Shown here piece after piece: positions 8,331-17,834 of a stretch of 64,000 bases of DNA; position 1 is the stretch's first letter; each line of letters begins with the position of its first letter. The position numbers and the translations under genes are program-made. This DNA comes from Chitinilyticum piscinae (GTDB lineage: Bacteria; Pseudomonadota; Gammaproteobacteria; Burkholderiales; Chitinibacteraceae). A model generated the notes under the pieces. It was given only the letters and a program-made list of their open reading frames with translations, had not been told where the DNA came from and searched no databases. The stretch lies in the NCBI RefSeq assembly GCF_015223195.1, contig NZ_JADFUA010000007.1, positions 1 through 64,000 on the forward strand. The letters are read 5' to 3'.

Positions 8331-9110
8331 TCAGGCCGGGGCTGTCGCCAATTCACCATAGAGGGCTACGAATTCCTGGGCCAGCTTGTGGCGCGGGTCG
8401 AGTGCAATCAGCGGGACCGCCTGTTCATGCGATTCCCGCACTTTCACCGAACTGGACAGCCGGCACTGCAGCACCGGTAAGCCCTGTTCTTCCAGCTCGC
8501 TGACCAGACGCACCGGCAAGGAAGCGCGCGGCTGGAACTGGTTCACCACGATGCCCTCAACCTGCAGGCGGCCGTTGTGATCCTGGCGGATTTCCTCGAC
8601 CCGGGCGAGCAGCCCCAGCAAGGCATCGCGCGAGAAGGAATCGCAATCGAAGGGGATCAGGCAGCCGCTCGCGGCAATCAGCGCCGAGAGCGTAAAGAAA
8701 TTTAGCGCCGGCGGCGTATCGATATATACCTCGTCGAACTGCCCATCCAGTTCATTGAGGGTTTCGCGCAGCTTGTAGATCTTGTAGCGCGCTTCCAGCT
8801 TGGCCTGCTGCTCGGCAATCAGCGGGCTTGAAGGCAGCAGATGCAGATTGGCGTGCTGAGTCGCATGAATGAATTCACGCGGCGGCTTGGCATACAGGCT
8901 GAAATTGAGCACCTGCTCGAAGAAATCCGCCAGATTCGGGCTGATTGCGCGGGCAGCCTCGCCAAGCAGGTAATGCGATGCATTGCCCTGCGGATCCAGA
9001 TCGATCAGCAGCACCCGGCGTCCGGTGCTGGCGGCCACCGCGGCCAGATTGACCGCAATCGTCGACTTGCCCACCCCGCCCTTCTGGTTGAAAACCACCC
9101 GTACCTGCAT
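8331..9110 (-). CDS. ParA family ATPase
   Basis: A 259-residue deviant-Walker ATPase. The P loop FNQKGGVGKST lies near the N terminus, Walker A' in DLDPQGNAS and Walker B in VYIDTPPAL. ParA-type proteins position DNA or protein cargo by ATP-dependent binding to the nucleoid. No parB-like partner follows it, so this is an orphan ParA that may position a cellular cargo rather than a chromosome. The ATG at 9110 (MQVRVVFNQKGG, with GGGG upstream) fits the family; the frame stays open upstream to 9191 but those residues are not ParA-like. Confidence 0.87.
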   Translation of the reverse strand: MQVRVVFNQKGGVGKSTIAVNLAAVAASTGRRVLLIDLDPQGNASHYLLGEAARAISPNLADFFEQVLNFSLYAKPPREFIHATQHANLHLLPSSPLIAEQQAKLEARYKIYKLRETLNELDGQFDEVYIDTPPALNFFTLSALIAASGCLIPFDCDSFSRDALLGLLARVEEIRQDHNGRLQVEGIVVNQFQPRASLPVRLVSELEEQGLPVLQCRLSSSVKVRESHEQAVPLIALDPRHKLAQEFVALYGELATAPA

Positions 9111-9200
9111 ATCGTGCCCCGCTACGTGTTTTCGGCAATATAGCACGGCAAGTCTGACGAAGGTCATCAGCAAAACAAGGCCCTGTTGCACCCAGGGGTA

Positions 9201-9227
9201 CTTGAAGCGCTTTCATCCCGCCCCCAT
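9201..9227 (+). promoter_or_regulatory. Heat-shock (sigma-32) promoter of htpG
   Basis: CTTGAA (9201-9206), a 15-base spacer and CCCCAT (9222-9227, then GT) match the RpoH consensus CTTGAAA-N11-16-CCCCATNT. It lies about 50 bases upstream of the htpG start codon. HtpG is a classical heat-shock gene, which supports the call. Confidence 0.75.
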
Positions 9228-9277
9228 GTGCTGCACACAACACCCACCAACTCATTTTTTGACGGAGTTTTCACACC

Positions 9278-11182
9278 ATGGCCAAGGAAACACTCGGCTT
9301 TCAGGCAGAAGTGAAGCAACTGCTGCAACTGATGATCCACTCGCTGTATTCCAACAAGGAAATCGCCCTGCGCGAGCTGATCTCGAATGCCTCTGACGCC
9401 TGTGACAAACTGCGCTTCGAGGCGCTCAACCATGCGTCCCTCTATGAAAACGACGGCGAACTCGCCATCGCAGTGTCTTTCAACAAGGACGCCCGCACGC
9501 TGACCATCGCGGACAACGGCATCGGCATGAGCCGCGAAGAAGTCATCAGCAATATCGGCACCATCGCCCGCTCGGGCACCAAGGAATTTTTCAGCCAGCT
9601 CTCCGGCGACGCCAAGAAGGACGCCAACCTGATCGGCCAGTTCGGCGTGGGCTTCTATTCGGCCTTCATCATCGCCGACAAAGTCACCCTCACGACCCGC
9701 CGCGCAGGTGCTCCGGCGACTGAGGCCGTGCGCTGGGAATCGGCGGCCGATGGCGAATTCACCATCGAAGCGGTGGAAAAGGCCGGCCGCGGCACCGAAA
9801 TCGTGCTGCACCTGAAGGAAGGCGAAGACGAGCTGCTGTCCGACTGGCGTCTGCGCAGCATCATCAAGAAATACTCGGATCACATCACCCTGCCGATCCG
9901 CATGCAGAAAGCGCCTGGCTACGACAAGGACGGCAACGTCGAAATCAGTGACGAAATCGAAACCGTCAATCAGGCCAGCGCCCTGTGGGCCCGCCCCAAA
10001 TCCGAAATTTCTGACGAGCAATACAACGAGTTCTACAAGCACGTCGCACACGACTTTGAAGACCCGCTGGCCTTCAGTCACGCCAAGGTCGAAGGCCGCC
10101 AGGAATACACCGAGCTGCTCTACATCCCGGCACGTGCACCGTTTGACCTGTACGACCGCGAGCGCCGCCACGGCGTGAAGCTGTACGTGAAGCGCGTTTT
10201 CATCATGGAAGACAGCGACAAGCTGATGCCGCAATACCTGCGCTTCGTGCGTGGCGTGATTGATTCCGCCGATCTGCCGCTGAACGTCAGCCGCGAAATC
10301 CTGCAGCACAGCAAGGACATCGAGCAGATCAAGTCCGGCTGCGTGAAGAAGGTGCTGGGCCTCTTGGAAAGCATGGCCACGTCCGACGAGCAGGCCGAGA
10401 AGGACAAGTACGCCAAGTTCTGGAAGGAATTCGGCCGCGTACTGAAGGAAGGCGTCGGCGAAGATTTTGCGAACAAGGACAAGATCGCCGGCCTGCTGCG
10501 CTTTGCCTCAACGCACCTCGATACCAACGAGGAAGTCGTCAGCCTGGCGGACTACATCGGCCGCATGAAGGAAGGCCAGGACGTGATCTATTACATCACC
10601 GCCGACTCCTTCGCCGCCGCGCAACACAGCCCGCACCTGGAAGTGTTCCGCAAAAAGGGCATCGAAGTGCTGCTGCTCGGCGACCGTGTCGACGAGTGGG
10701 TGGTATCCAGCCTGCACGAGTTCGACGGCAAGAAACTGCAATCCGTCGCCAAGGGCGAGCTGGATCTCTCCAAGTTCGAGGACGAGGAAGAGAAGAAACA
10801 GCAGGAAGCCGCCGCTTCTGATCTGAAGGACGTGGTGGAAAAAGTGAAGGAAGTGTTGGCCGACAAGGTCAAGGACGTGCGCATCACCCATCGCCTGACC
10901 GACTCCGCCGCATGCATCGTGGTGGACAACGCCGACATGAGCGCCAATCTGGAACGCCTGCTGAAATCCGCCGGGCAGGACGTAAAGGGTGCCAAGCCGA
11001 TTCTGGAGCTGAACCCCGAGCATCTGCTGGTGAAAAAGCTCAAGAGCGAAATCGCCAGCGCACGTTTCCACGACTGGACCGAGCTGCTGTTCGATCAGGC
11101 GCAGCTGTCCGAAGGCGCCCAGCTCGACGACCCGGCCGCGTTTGTAAAGCGCCTCAATAGCCTGATGCTGAGCATGGCGTAA
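9278..11182 (+). CDS. htpG: Molecular chaperone HtpG (bacterial Hsp90)
   Basis: A 634-residue ATP-dependent chaperone, of usual length for HtpG. The N-terminal GHKL ATPase domain (about 1-220) shows [22 protein letters not shown] and [11 protein letters not shown]. The middle domain (about 230-500) contains the conserved segment around NVSREILQ, and a C-terminal dimerisation domain completes it. It is preceded by a sigma-32 promoter and followed by a 49-bp element and a terminator, so it looks monocistronic. Confidence 0.97.
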   Translation: MAKETLGFQAEVKQLLQLMIHSLYSNKEIALRELISNASDACDKLRFEALNHASLYENDGELAIAVSFNKDARTLTIADNGIGMSREEVISNIGTIARSGTKEFFSQLSGDAKKDANLIGQFGVGFYSAFIIADKVTLTTRRAGAPATEAVRWESAADGEFTIEAVEKAGRGTEIVLHLKEGEDELLSDWRLRSIIKKYSDHITLPIRMQKAPGYDKDGNVEISDEIETVNQASALWARPKSEISDEQYNEFYKHVAHDFEDPLAFSHAKVEGRQEYTELLYIPARAPFDLYDRERRHGVKLYVKRVFIMEDSDKLMPQYLRFVRGVIDSADLPLNVSREILQHSKDIEQIKSGCVKKVLGLLESMATSDEQAEKDKYAKFWKEFGRVLKEGVGEDFANKDKIAGLLRFASTHLDTNEEVVSLADYIGRMKEGQDVIYYITADSFAAAQHSPHLEVFRKKGIEVLLLGDRVDEWVVSSLHEFDGKKLQSVAKGELDLSKFEDEEEKKQQEAAASDLKDVVEKVKEVLADKVKDVRITHRLTDSAACIVVDNADMSANLERLLKSAGQDVKGAKPILELNPEHLLVKKLKSEIASARFHDWTELLFDQAQLSEGAQLDDPAAFVKRLNSLMLSMA

Positions 11183-11191
11183 TACATGACC

Positions 11192-11240
11192 ACGTATTGA
11201 CCTGCAGGCCTTTCCAATAAAAACCCTCAGGAACATACCC
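11192..11240. repeat. 49-bp intergenic element, copy 3
   Basis: Begins ACGTAT, contains CCTGCAGGCC, the central AATAAA and CCTCAGG, and ends ATACCC after 49 bases. It lies 9 bases behind the htpG stop. Confidence 0.75.
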
Positions 11241-11243
11241 AAA

Positions 11244-11272
11244 GAAAACCGGCCACTGGCCGGTTTTCTTTT
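11244..11272 (+). terminator. Rho-independent terminator of htpG
   Basis: GAAAACCGGCC (11244-11254), loop ACT and GGCCGGTTTTC (11258-11268) followed by T-rich sequence. The remaining bases up to 11474 (about 200) hold no gene that I can support. Confidence 0.85.
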
Positions 11273-11474
11273 CCCCGCGCATGCAACTATGACGACGGAA
11301 AGTTGGGTTTCGCTTTGCTCAACCTACGCTATACCGTCACAGACCTTTTTTTGAAATACAGTAAGCAATTTGTGTGAGGCACGCGGTGCTTAAGTTGCGA
11401 ACTTCTACAAGCAGTGAGTTGCCCAGGAGTTCGAGCCAGGCAGGATTCCGTTTCTGTCAGCCACGATCCAACCG

Positions 11475-12179
11475 TCAATCTTGCTGCCGCGCCACCAGCC
11501 GCAGGCGCACCCGCACCGCATCATCAACGCTCAATCCACCGCCCAGTACGCTCAGCGGGGTAATGCCGAATTCGCGCTGGCGGATGGTAAACAATGCCGT
11601 AGCGTGCAGCGTTTTTCCCTCGCGCTCGATGGCAACCGGGATGGTCTGGATCCGGCTGACACCGTGCAGGGTGATGTGCAGGGTGGCATCCAGTCCCCAG
11701 TCCGGGCCACTCAGCGCCAGTGATTCGATGCGGATTTCGGGGTAGCGCCCGGCATCGAGTACCCGTTCACCGAGCATATTGCGCGTAGTGCCGGCAATGG
11801 CTTCGTCATCGGGGAGAATGGCAAATTCCTGCCCTTCTTCCTGCCGAGCTTGCGGTTCGTCGACACGAAAAGCCGCTACGGGAATCCGCAGCCGGAATTG
11901 CGATTGCCGCAGATCCTCGGCCACGACGATATCGCCCTGCAGATCATTGCTGCGGATCACATGATTATGTCCCAGCCGTGCCAGCGGGCCGGCGCGGTAG
12001 ACCAGCAGGCGCAATTCGCTGGCCTCGGGAATGATGGCATAGGCGACGCCCGCAGGAATGACGGCGCGGTCGGTGCTTATTGCCGCCGCAGTAGCGGGCT
12101 GGCTGAGGCTGGCAGTCGGCGTCTGGCAGGCTAGCAGCAGGCTGCAGCCGAGCAACGCCACACTGAGTGCTGGCTTCAT
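11475..12179 (-). CDS. YceI family lipoprotein
   Basis: A 234-residue envelope protein. It has a lipoprotein signal peptide with lipobox LLLAC (Cys about residue 18) and a YceI-like beta-barrel domain that binds amphiphilic molecules such as polyisoprenoids. The segment GHNHVIRS and the C-terminal REFGITPLSVLGGGLSVDD are typical of the family. The ATG at 12179 was chosen because it gives a standard signal peptide; the frame is open to 12350 without family similarity. Function in the cell is unknown for most YceI proteins. Confidence 0.8.
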   Translation of the reverse strand: MKPALSVALLGCSLLLACQTPTASLSQPATAAAISTDRAVIPAGVAYAIIPEASELRLLVYRAGPLARLGHNHVIRSNDLQGDIVVAEDLRQSQFRLRIPVAAFRVDEPQARQEEGQEFAILPDDEAIAGTTRNMLGERVLDAGRYPEIRIESLALSGPDWGLDATLHITLHGVSRIQTIPVAIEREGKTLHATALFTIRQREFGITPLSVLGGGLSVDDAVRVRLRLVARQQD

Positions 12180-12240
12180 GATTGGTTCCGGGTGTTCTGG
12201 CCGCCAAGCCTCTGGCGGAACTGTGCATAACGATCGAGAA

Positions 12241-12609
12241 CTAGCAACTGAAATTTCCCTGCAAGGGATGGCCCTCCAGCACACGGCAACTGGCGCTGCA
12301 GGCCTCAAGCTGCAACTCGCCCCCTTGGGCAAAGCAAATGTCACAGACAATCGGGCCGGTCAGATGCCCCCCGGGGCCGAACTGTGCTTGCGGCATGCCT
12401 GCGAGCTGCAGCCGCGCTGAAACGATGCGCCCCAGCCAGTCGGCCGGCGTGCCCCGTACCTGGCTGGCCGCAAATTCGACGACAAGCCCGCGCTGCCAGC
12501 CTTCATCACCGCGGGCATCACGCAGCAAAGCGGCTGAAAAGTGCAGCGCGAGCAGGCCATCTGCGTGTTCGACTCGGGCGAGTTCGCTATCTGCCCAGAT
12601 CAGCCGCAT
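12241..12609 (-). CDS. Hypothetical protein (122 aa), coupled to the DUF2461 gene
   Basis: No family recognised. The 122-residue product is cytoplasmic by appearance. It has a Cys-containing C-terminal part (VCDICF, EACSASC, and a final Cys) that could bind metal, which is inference only. The ATG overlaps the TGA of the upstream DUF2461 gene (ATGA), a common sign of translational coupling, so it is likely real and expressed with it. Confidence 0.55.
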   Translation of the reverse strand: MRLIWADSELARVEHADGLLALHFSAALLRDARGDEGWQRGLVVEFAASQVRGTPADWLGRIVSARLQLAGMPQAQFGPGGHLTGPIVCDICFAQGGELQLEACSASCRVLEGHPLQGNFSC

Positions 12610-13310
12610 CAGCGCTCACCCTTGCCGGGGGCATAGCCGGCCTCGCCCAAGGCGCCGCGCAGGAAATCAAGCATGGGGCGCGCTGCGGCAAACGCTGAAG
12701 GAATCCGGGCGATACAGTCAGGCTGCTGGTAGGCATCCGGGGGCAGTGGCTGGCTGCAGGTGAAACTCTTCAGCCGCAACAGTTCGGCGTGCGGATGGTC
12801 TTTGGCAAAGCCGCGCGGCATGGTTTTCAGCACGGCATAATCGTCGAAACCGGCGAAATGCTGCTGGTAGGCCGGTGCAGCCAGCACGCCCTGCAGCACG
12901 TCACCGCGCGCGGCGATCGCCATGCGGATCGCTTTCAATCCGTCGGCAGGCGGCATCCACCAGCCAGCCGCGATAAAACAAGCGTCCGGTGCGATGTGCA
13001 CGTAATAGCCCGGCTCGACCAGCTTGCTGCCAAAACGCGAAATACCGATGCCGAAGTTGGTCTTGTACGGAGCCTTGTCCTTGGCAAAGCGGGTGTCGCG
13101 AAACAGCCGCATCACGCACTGGCTGCCCTTGAGCTGGGGCGGGATGAGCGGATCAATGCACAACACCTCTTCAAGTACCGCAGCGGCAAATTGCTGCACG
13201 TCAAGGCGCGCCGCGTCGTAGCGATCACGCTGGGCAGCAAACCATTCGCGCCGGTTGTTGGCCGCCAGATCAGCCAGAAAGGTCATGGTCGCGGAATTCA
13301 GGGTTGTCAT
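12609..13310 (-). CDS. DUF2461 / TIGR02453 family protein
   Basis: A 233-residue protein of the widespread TIGR02453 family of unknown function. The family signature is clear in NNRREWF near the N terminus, RLFRDTRFAKDKAPYKTNFG in the middle and a GYYVHI segment. The ATG at 13310 has a good ribosome binding site (AGGAG about 8 bases upstream) and starts at MTTLNSAT; the longer open frame to 13436 is not family-like. Its stop overlaps the start of the next gene. Confidence 0.8.
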   Translation of the reverse strand: MTTLNSATMTFLADLAANNRREWFAAQRDRYDAARLDVQQFAAAVLEEVLCIDPLIPPQLKGSQCVMRLFRDTRFAKDKAPYKTNFGIGISRFGSKLVEPGYYVHIAPDACFIAAGWWMPPADGLKAIRMAIAARGDVLQGVLAAPAYQQHFAGFDDYAVLKTMPRGFAKDHPHAELLRLKSFTCSQPLPPDAYQQPDCIARIPSAFAAARPMLDFLRGALGEAGYAPGKGER

Positions 13311-13455
13311 GCAGTCTCCTAGTGCCAAGGCAGAGCGCGAAGGCCTACGGAGATGATCACACTCGCGGCCGGCGCTGTCACCCCTGGCGAACGGCAGACG
13401 CCTCCGTGCGAACCCTGTTGTTCCGGCTTGCGGCAACCTGGTGGCAATTGCGGCG

Positions 13456-14202
13456 TCAGCCCGCCAGTTCGACCTGGTAGTGGTAATAGTCGCTGCGGAA
13501 ATAGGAGTGCGTAAGCTCGACCGGGCGCCCGTCGGCCAGATAGGAAATCCGCGTCAGCCGCAGCATGGCCTGCCCGCTGGTCAGCCCGCACTGAATCGCC
13601 ATCGCCGGATTGCAGGTTTCTGCACCGACTTCCTCGCTGGCCCGCACAATCACCAGCTGGTGCTTTTGCATCCAGTCGTACAAGGAATGCTCGACTTGCT
13701 CGGGATACGGCAGCAAGCTCGCCGGAATGCTGCTGCATTCGTAGCCGATGGCAATGTCATTGGCGAGGCGGATGCGCTCGAGCCGCGCGACACGCTCGCC
13801 CTCATCCAGATCAAGCCGCCACTGCTCCTCACGACTGGGTTCAGCCAGCTCGCGTCGCAGCCAGACCGAATTCGGCGTGAACCCGCGCTCCCGGATCAGC
13901 TCGGAAAAACCGGACGCCCGGCTGATGGGCTGGTTGATTTTGGGCGTGATCTGGTAGCCACCCCACTCGCGCCGCACAATCCAGCATTCCTGTGCCAGCA
14001 GATTGAATGCCACCTGCACGGTGGGCAGCGGCAGCCCGGCAAGCCTGGCCAACTCTTCCGGCGAAGGCAGGATATCGTCCCCCTGCCAGTGACCGGAAAC
14101 CACCAGCTGCTTCAGATACAGGAAGAAGCGGATTTCCGCCGGCTTGCCGGCTTGGCCGGCGGGCAGGTCAGGCAAACTGAGTGCGGTATCGGATAAGGTC
14201 AT
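13456..14202 (-). CDS. GntR/HutC-family transcriptional regulator
   Basis: About 248 residues: an N-terminal winged-helix domain (about 25-90, with LPSPEELARLAGLPLPTVQVAFNLL in the usual GntR position) and a C-terminal UTRA ligand-binding domain (about 100-245, ending with the SYFRSDYYHYQVEL strand). HutC-type regulators usually repress nearby catabolic genes when no small ligand is bound. None of the neighbours is a catabolic operon, so the ligand is unknown. The ATG at 14202 is preferred over a GTG at 14211; neither has a strong ribosome binding site. Confidence 0.8.
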   Translation of the reverse strand: MTLSDTALSLPDLPAGQAGKPAEIRFFLYLKQLVVSGHWQGDDILPSPEELARLAGLPLPTVQVAFNLLAQECWIVRREWGGYQITPKINQPISRASGFSELIRERGFTPNSVWLRRELAEPSREEQWRLDLDEGERVARLERIRLANDIAIGYECSSIPASLLPYPEQVEHSLYDWMQKHQLVIVRASEEVGAETCNPAMAIQCGLTSGQAMLRLTRISYLADGRPVELTHSYFRSDYYHYQVELAG

Positions 14203-14248
14203 GACGGGCACCGTGCAAGGCTACTTCGTCACTATAGAGCATCCGCGC

Positions 14249-14647
14249 TCAGGCTCGCGTGATGATGGTCTTGCCGATCGGCGCCAGTGCAATTCCCGCC
14301 AGCTTGAGGTGCTGCAGGGCGAATGGAATGCCGATCAGCGTGCAGAACAGGCCGACCGCAGCAAACAGGTGCCCCAAGGCCAGCCAGAGGCCCGCCAGCA
14401 GACACCAGAGGATATTGCCGATGGTGCCAAGGCTGCCGGTGCCGATGTCATCACGGCCTGTGAGCTCACGCCGGCTGACCGCCTCGCGTCCGAAAGGCCA
14501 CAGCGCAAAACCGCCGATCACGAAACAGGCGCGCCCCCAGGGAATGCCGACAAGCGAAATGAAACACAGCAGGCCGGCCAGCCACCAGCCCAGCGCCAGT
14601 GGCAAGCCTCCCAGCACAAACCACAGTACATTCAGCAGCAGACGCAT
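14249..14647 (-). CDS. YccF domain-containing inner membrane protein
   Basis: A 132-residue membrane protein made of two copies of the YccF (DUF307) module, each a hydrophobic hairpin ending in a GIPWGRA/GIPFALQ-like motif with a following FxPFG or LAPIG turn. Function is unknown. The start at 14647 (MRLLLNVLWFVLGG) gives the standard YccF length; the frame extends upstream to 14833 without similarity. Confidence 0.85.
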   Translation of the reverse strand: MRLLLNVLWFVLGGLPLALGWWLAGLLCFISLVGIPWGRACFVIGGFALWPFGREAVSRRELTGRDDIGTGSLGTIGNILWCLLAGLWLALGHLFAAVGLFCTLIGIPFALQHLKLAGIALAPIGKTIITRA

Positions 14648-14699
14648 GGACCAGTCCTCGATCAAATTGACCGGCCAGCATACCACGCTGACAGCCAGC

Positions 14700-15239
14700 T
14701 TAATGCATGGCGGCGGTAATGAGTGTGCGTGGTGAACATGCCCAAGGGAGTTGCAGACGCTCGGGCGGAACCGCATCCGGTTGCCCCAGCGAACGCGCCA
14801 GCAGCAGATGCTCGCGCGCCTCGGGCAGCACATTCTTGCCCGACAAGGGCTGAAAGCCCTGGGCGGTGAACCAGGGACTGCCCCCCAGCACCAGACAACC
14901 CGAAGCCCCCTGGTGGGCGAGCGCGGAGCAGGCGCAGCGCATCAGCGCCGAGCCGATGCCGAGCTGCCGTACTGCTGGCGCGACGACCAGCGCCTGCAGC
15001 AAATGCCACTGCTCCTGAGCCGTATCGGCACTGACTGGCGTAAAGGCGATATAGCCGGCCAAGCTGCCCGATACCGTGGCCACCCGCACAATACTGAGCT
15101 GGCCCGCCACGCGCAGCGCCAGCAATTGCGGCAGCACACTGGCCGGCCAGGGGAGCGATTCGTTCAGCGCAGCCTGCAGCAGGGCTTCGACAGCTTCCCG
15201 GTCACAACTGCGTTCGGGATGAAGAATGGCGTGGGTCAT
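14700..15239 (-). CDS. GNAT family N-acetyltransferase
   Basis: A 179-residue acyl-CoA-dependent transferase. The acetyl-CoA site is visible as VVAPAVRQLGIGSALM (motif A, Q/RxxGxG/A), followed by the YhbS-like segment LGGSPWFTAQGFQPL. The substrate is unknown; YhbS-type GNATs often act on small molecules or tRNA-linked amines. The ATG at 15239 has GGGGAG 7-10 bases upstream. Confidence 0.82.
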   Translation of the reverse strand: MTHAILHPERSCDREAVEALLQAALNESLPWPASVLPQLLALRVAGQLSIVRVATVSGSLAGYIAFTPVSADTAQEQWHLLQALVVAPAVRQLGIGSALMRCACSALAHQGASGCLVLGGSPWFTAQGFQPLSGKNVLPEAREHLLLARSLGQPDAVPPERLQLPWACSPRTLITAAMH

Positions 15240-15423
15240 TGGCGCTCCCCTAACTCCGATGCGTGCATCGTAGCTGCAAAATCGGCCTTGGCCAGCCGGC
15301 ACGGCGGCCTTCCGACAGGCGGCATGAACCGCCTGTCTGCGGGGCGGTCAGCTTGCTGGCGCCGCAAGAAAAATGCGGAGTATTATCAATGGAATCAGTC
15401 ACCTGCAAACGCGGAGGTGCATC

Positions 15424-16245
15424 ATGATCAGCAGCATCGGCAGTAACACTCTGTCCCTGGCCACCCAGCGTTTCGGCGATACCGCCGGCATTGCCCAGAA
15501 CAAGACACTCAGCGCGCTGGCCTCCGGCAAGCGCGTCAACAGCGCTGCCGACGATCCCGCCGCCAGCGCCATCATCGAGCAGTTTGCCGCGCAGATCGCC
15601 GGCAATAACCAGGCCGTGCGCAATCTGAATGACGGCATCTCGCTCAGCCAGACTGCCGAAGGGGCTCTGTCCGGCATTTCGGACAATACCCAGCGACTGC
15701 GCGAGCTCTCGGTCGCCGCCGGCAACAGCACGCTCTCGGCCAGTGACCGTCAGGCACTGCAGGCCGAAGCCGACCAGCTCAGCCAGGCCAATGACGACAT
15801 CGTGCGCAACAGCCAGTTCAACGGCCAGCCCTTGCTGCAGGGCAACAGCTTCACCCTGCAAAGCGGCCCCAACACTGGTGACCGGCTCACGATCAACACC
15901 GACAATCTCTCGGGCAGCCAGGGGCTTGCCAGCACCCGCGGGCGGGTTGACCTCTCCAGCCCTGCCGCGGCCAGCGCCAGCATCGACGAGCTGGATGGTG
16001 ACCTGCAGCGCCTGAGTGAGCAGCGCAGCAATCTTGGTGCCGTGCAAAGCCGTATCGAGGCCGGCATCGGCAATCTGCAGACCACGGCCATCAATCAGGC
16101 CGCCAGCAAGAGTCGCATCGGCGACACGGATTATGCGGCGGCGACCTCCCGGCTGGCACAAGAGCAGATCCGCCAGCAAGCGGCCAATGCCATACAGGTG
16201 CAGGCCAACGCCCAACCGGCACAGGTACTGAGCCTGCTGCGCTAA
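15424..16245 (+). CDS. Flagellin-like protein (short, single gene)
   Basis: A 273-residue flagellin. The N-terminal D0/D1 helices (about 1-140, with the LASGKRVNSAADDPA signature) and the C-terminal helices (about 190-273, ending QPAQVLSLLR) are intact. The central variable region is reduced to about 50 residues, so the protein is close to the minimum that can polymerise. The ATG at 15424 has GGAGGT at the right distance. It stands alone without other flagellar genes and no sigma-28 box is evident, so it may be a secondary flagellin. Confidence 0.85.
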   Translation: MISSIGSNTLSLATQRFGDTAGIAQNKTLSALASGKRVNSAADDPAASAIIEQFAAQIAGNNQAVRNLNDGISLSQTAEGALSGISDNTQRLRELSVAAGNSTLSASDRQALQAEADQLSQANDDIVRNSQFNGQPLLQGNSFTLQSGPNTGDRLTINTDNLSGSQGLASTRGRVDLSSPAAASASIDELDGDLQRLSEQRSNLGAVQSRIEAGIGNLQTTAINQAASKSRIGDTDYAAATSRLAQEQIRQQAANAIQVQANAQPAQVLSLLR

Positions 16246-16261
16246 GCGGCAAGGGTTTACA

Positions 16262-16293
16262 CCAAAAGCGCAGGTATAATCCTGCGCTTTTGG
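16262..16293 (+). terminator. Rho-independent terminator after the flagellin gene
   Basis: A perfect 13-bp stem, CCAAAAGCGCAGG and its complement around the loop TATAAT (16275-16280). The next ATG follows 17 bases later, so the hairpin also lies in the 5' leader of the cysteine-cluster gene. Confidence 0.8.
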
Positions 16294-16309
16294 TATTGCG
16301 GCTGAGAGC

Positions 16310-16708
16310 ATGGCGCAAAAACTGATCTACCTGGCCACTCTGGAACGTCTGGACACCTGGGTGAAATACCGCAGCAGCCTGTGCAATGACTGCCAGGCGA
16401 CCTGCTGCACCATGCCGGCCGAAGTCAAGCTGCCCGATCTGGTGCGCATGGGCGTGGTTGATCCCTTTGAAGCCGAGCACGATGCCCCGAAAAACATCGC
16501 GAAGCGACTCGAAAAGGCTGGCGTGATCGAGCATTTCAACTTCAAGCAGAGCATTTTCACGCTGGCCCGCATGGCCAACGGCGATTGCCGCTATCTGGAT
16601 AATGAGACCCGGCGCTGCACGATTTACGAGTTGCGCCCCAACACCTGTCGCAACCATCCCAAAATCGGCCCGCGCCCGGGCTACTGTGCCTACCGCAGCA
16701 AGCCCTGA
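16310..16708 (+). CDS. YkgJ family cysteine cluster protein
   Basis: A 132-residue cytoplasmic protein with eight or nine Cys in the pattern of the YkgJ family (CNDCQATCC near residue 25, DCRYL, RCTIY, NTCR and a final YC). The family is proposed to bind a zinc or iron-sulfur centre; its function is not established. It is followed directly by a 49-bp element and a bidirectional terminator. Confidence 0.82.
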   Translation: MAQKLIYLATLERLDTWVKYRSSLCNDCQATCCTMPAEVKLPDLVRMGVVDPFEAEHDAPKNIAKRLEKAGVIEHFNFKQSIFTLARMANGDCRYLDNETRRCTIYELRPNTCRNHPKIGPRPGYCAYRSKP

Positions 16709-16719
16709 ACGGCCCGTTT

Positions 16720-16768
16720 GGGTATTGCCGCACAAGCCATCAACAGCAAGGCATGCAAAGCAATACCC
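16720..16768. repeat. 49-bp intergenic element, copy 4
   Basis: GGGTATTGC to GCAATACCC, 49 bases, with a 9-bp perfectly complementary outer arm, the best-paired ends of all copies. It starts 11 bases after the stop of the cysteine-cluster gene and lies between convergent genes. Confidence 0.8.
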
Positions 16769-16771
16769 AAT

Positions 16772-16800
16772 AAAAACGGGAAGCCAAGGCTTCCCGTTTT
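16772..16800. terminator. Bidirectional terminator between convergent genes
   Basis: AAAACGGGAAGCC (16773-16785), loop AA and GGCTTCCCGTTTT (16788-16800). A-rich on the left and T-rich on the right, it can serve both the cysteine-cluster gene and the Tim44-like gene. Confidence 0.85.
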
Positions 16801-16820
16801 GCTGATTGTCCCAAGCAGCA

Positions 16821-17699
16821 TCAGGACAATTGCTGGATACCTGCCACCACCCATTGCTGGCCGCTATCGCGCCACTGGGTGAAATGCCACAGCTCGTCAA
16901 ACGGCTGCGCCACACCACCGGTCTCCTCGCGGATCAGGCCGTTGAAACGCACGCTGGCAATCTGGCGATTCCCTTCCACGGCAAAATCCACCAGCGCAGC
17001 ATCAATATTCACCACATCGGTCTGCTGAGCTGCATTGCCGCGCTCGGCCAGTTGCAGCTTGATTTCGGCAAACATTTCCGGCGAGGTGAACTGGCGCAGA
17101 TCGTTCAGATCACCGCTGTCATTGGCCGCCTGCATGCGGATGAAGGTTAGCCGGGCTTCCCGGGCAAAGGCCTCGGCATCGAAACCAGCGGGCAGGGACA
17201 GCACCGGGGCAGCGGCCACAGCGGCAGCACCAAAACCGGCATTGCTGAACTGGGCAGGCACCGTCCCCGGCTGAGCAGCGGGCTGAGCGGCCTGCCAGGC
17301 AGGAGCATGACCTGCGGCAGCGTAGGGGCTGGCCTGGGCCGGGGCACTGCGGCGACTCATGATCCAGCGAATCACCATGAAGATGGCCATGCCGGCCAGC
17401 AGCATCAGGATGAAGCTGCCCATGCCCTCACCGATCCCCAGCGAGGAGAACAGTGCAGCCAGACCGAGGCCAGCCGCCAGACCAGCCAGCGGGCCCATCC
17501 AGGAGTTCTTTTTCGGCTGGGCGACGGCGCCAGGGGCTGTCTTGCCCGGCGCCGGCGCGGGAGCGGCCTGCTGTTGTGCCGGCGCCTGACGCTGGATGCC
17601 GGAATTCTTGCCACCACCGACGCGCTTGGCTTCGGCTTCGGGTGCCAGCAACCCGAACGACAGGACGACTGCAAACAGGGCAATCAGAATACGTTTCAT
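16821..17699 (-). CDS. Tim44-like domain membrane protein
   Basis: A 292-residue inner-membrane protein. A signal-type N terminus (about 1-22), a Pro/Ala/Gln-rich linker and a glycine-rich transmembrane region (about 65-115) precede a C-terminal Tim44-like domain (about 185-292; EAFAREARLTFIRMQAANDSGDL and the final strands). The Tim44 fold in mitochondria tethers Hsp70 to the import channel; the role of the bacterial versions is unknown. The ATG at 17699 (MKRILIALF) has AGGA upstream and gives a proper signal sequence; the open frame to 17807 is ignored. Confidence 0.82.
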   Translation of the reverse strand: MKRILIALFAVVLSFGLLAPEAEAKRVGGGKNSGIQRQAPAQQQAAPAPAPGKTAPGAVAQPKKNSWMGPLAGLAAGLGLAALFSSLGIGEGMGSFILMLLAGMAIFMVIRWIMSRRSAPAQASPYAAAGHAPAWQAAQPAAQPGTVPAQFSNAGFGAAAVAAAPVLSLPAGFDAEAFAREARLTFIRMQAANDSGDLNDLRQFTSPEMFAEIKLQLAERGNAAQQTDVVNIDAALVDFAVEGNRQIASVRFNGLIREETGGVAQPFDELWHFTQWRDSGQQWVVAGIQQLS

Positions 17700-17834
17700 G
17701 CGCGAGATATCCTCAAAGCAGGGCCGACATGGCCACACGGACCGATAGACCAGTGGCTGTGCAAAAGGTTCCAGAGACGGCAAATGGTGAAAACTGACAC
17801 GCAGCAAACAGGCAGATCCCCTTAGAATGACGGC

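Noticed and set aside
9167-10309. Long open frame on the minus strand opposite htpG
   Set aside because: Antisense of htpG without any recognisable motif or ribosome binding site.
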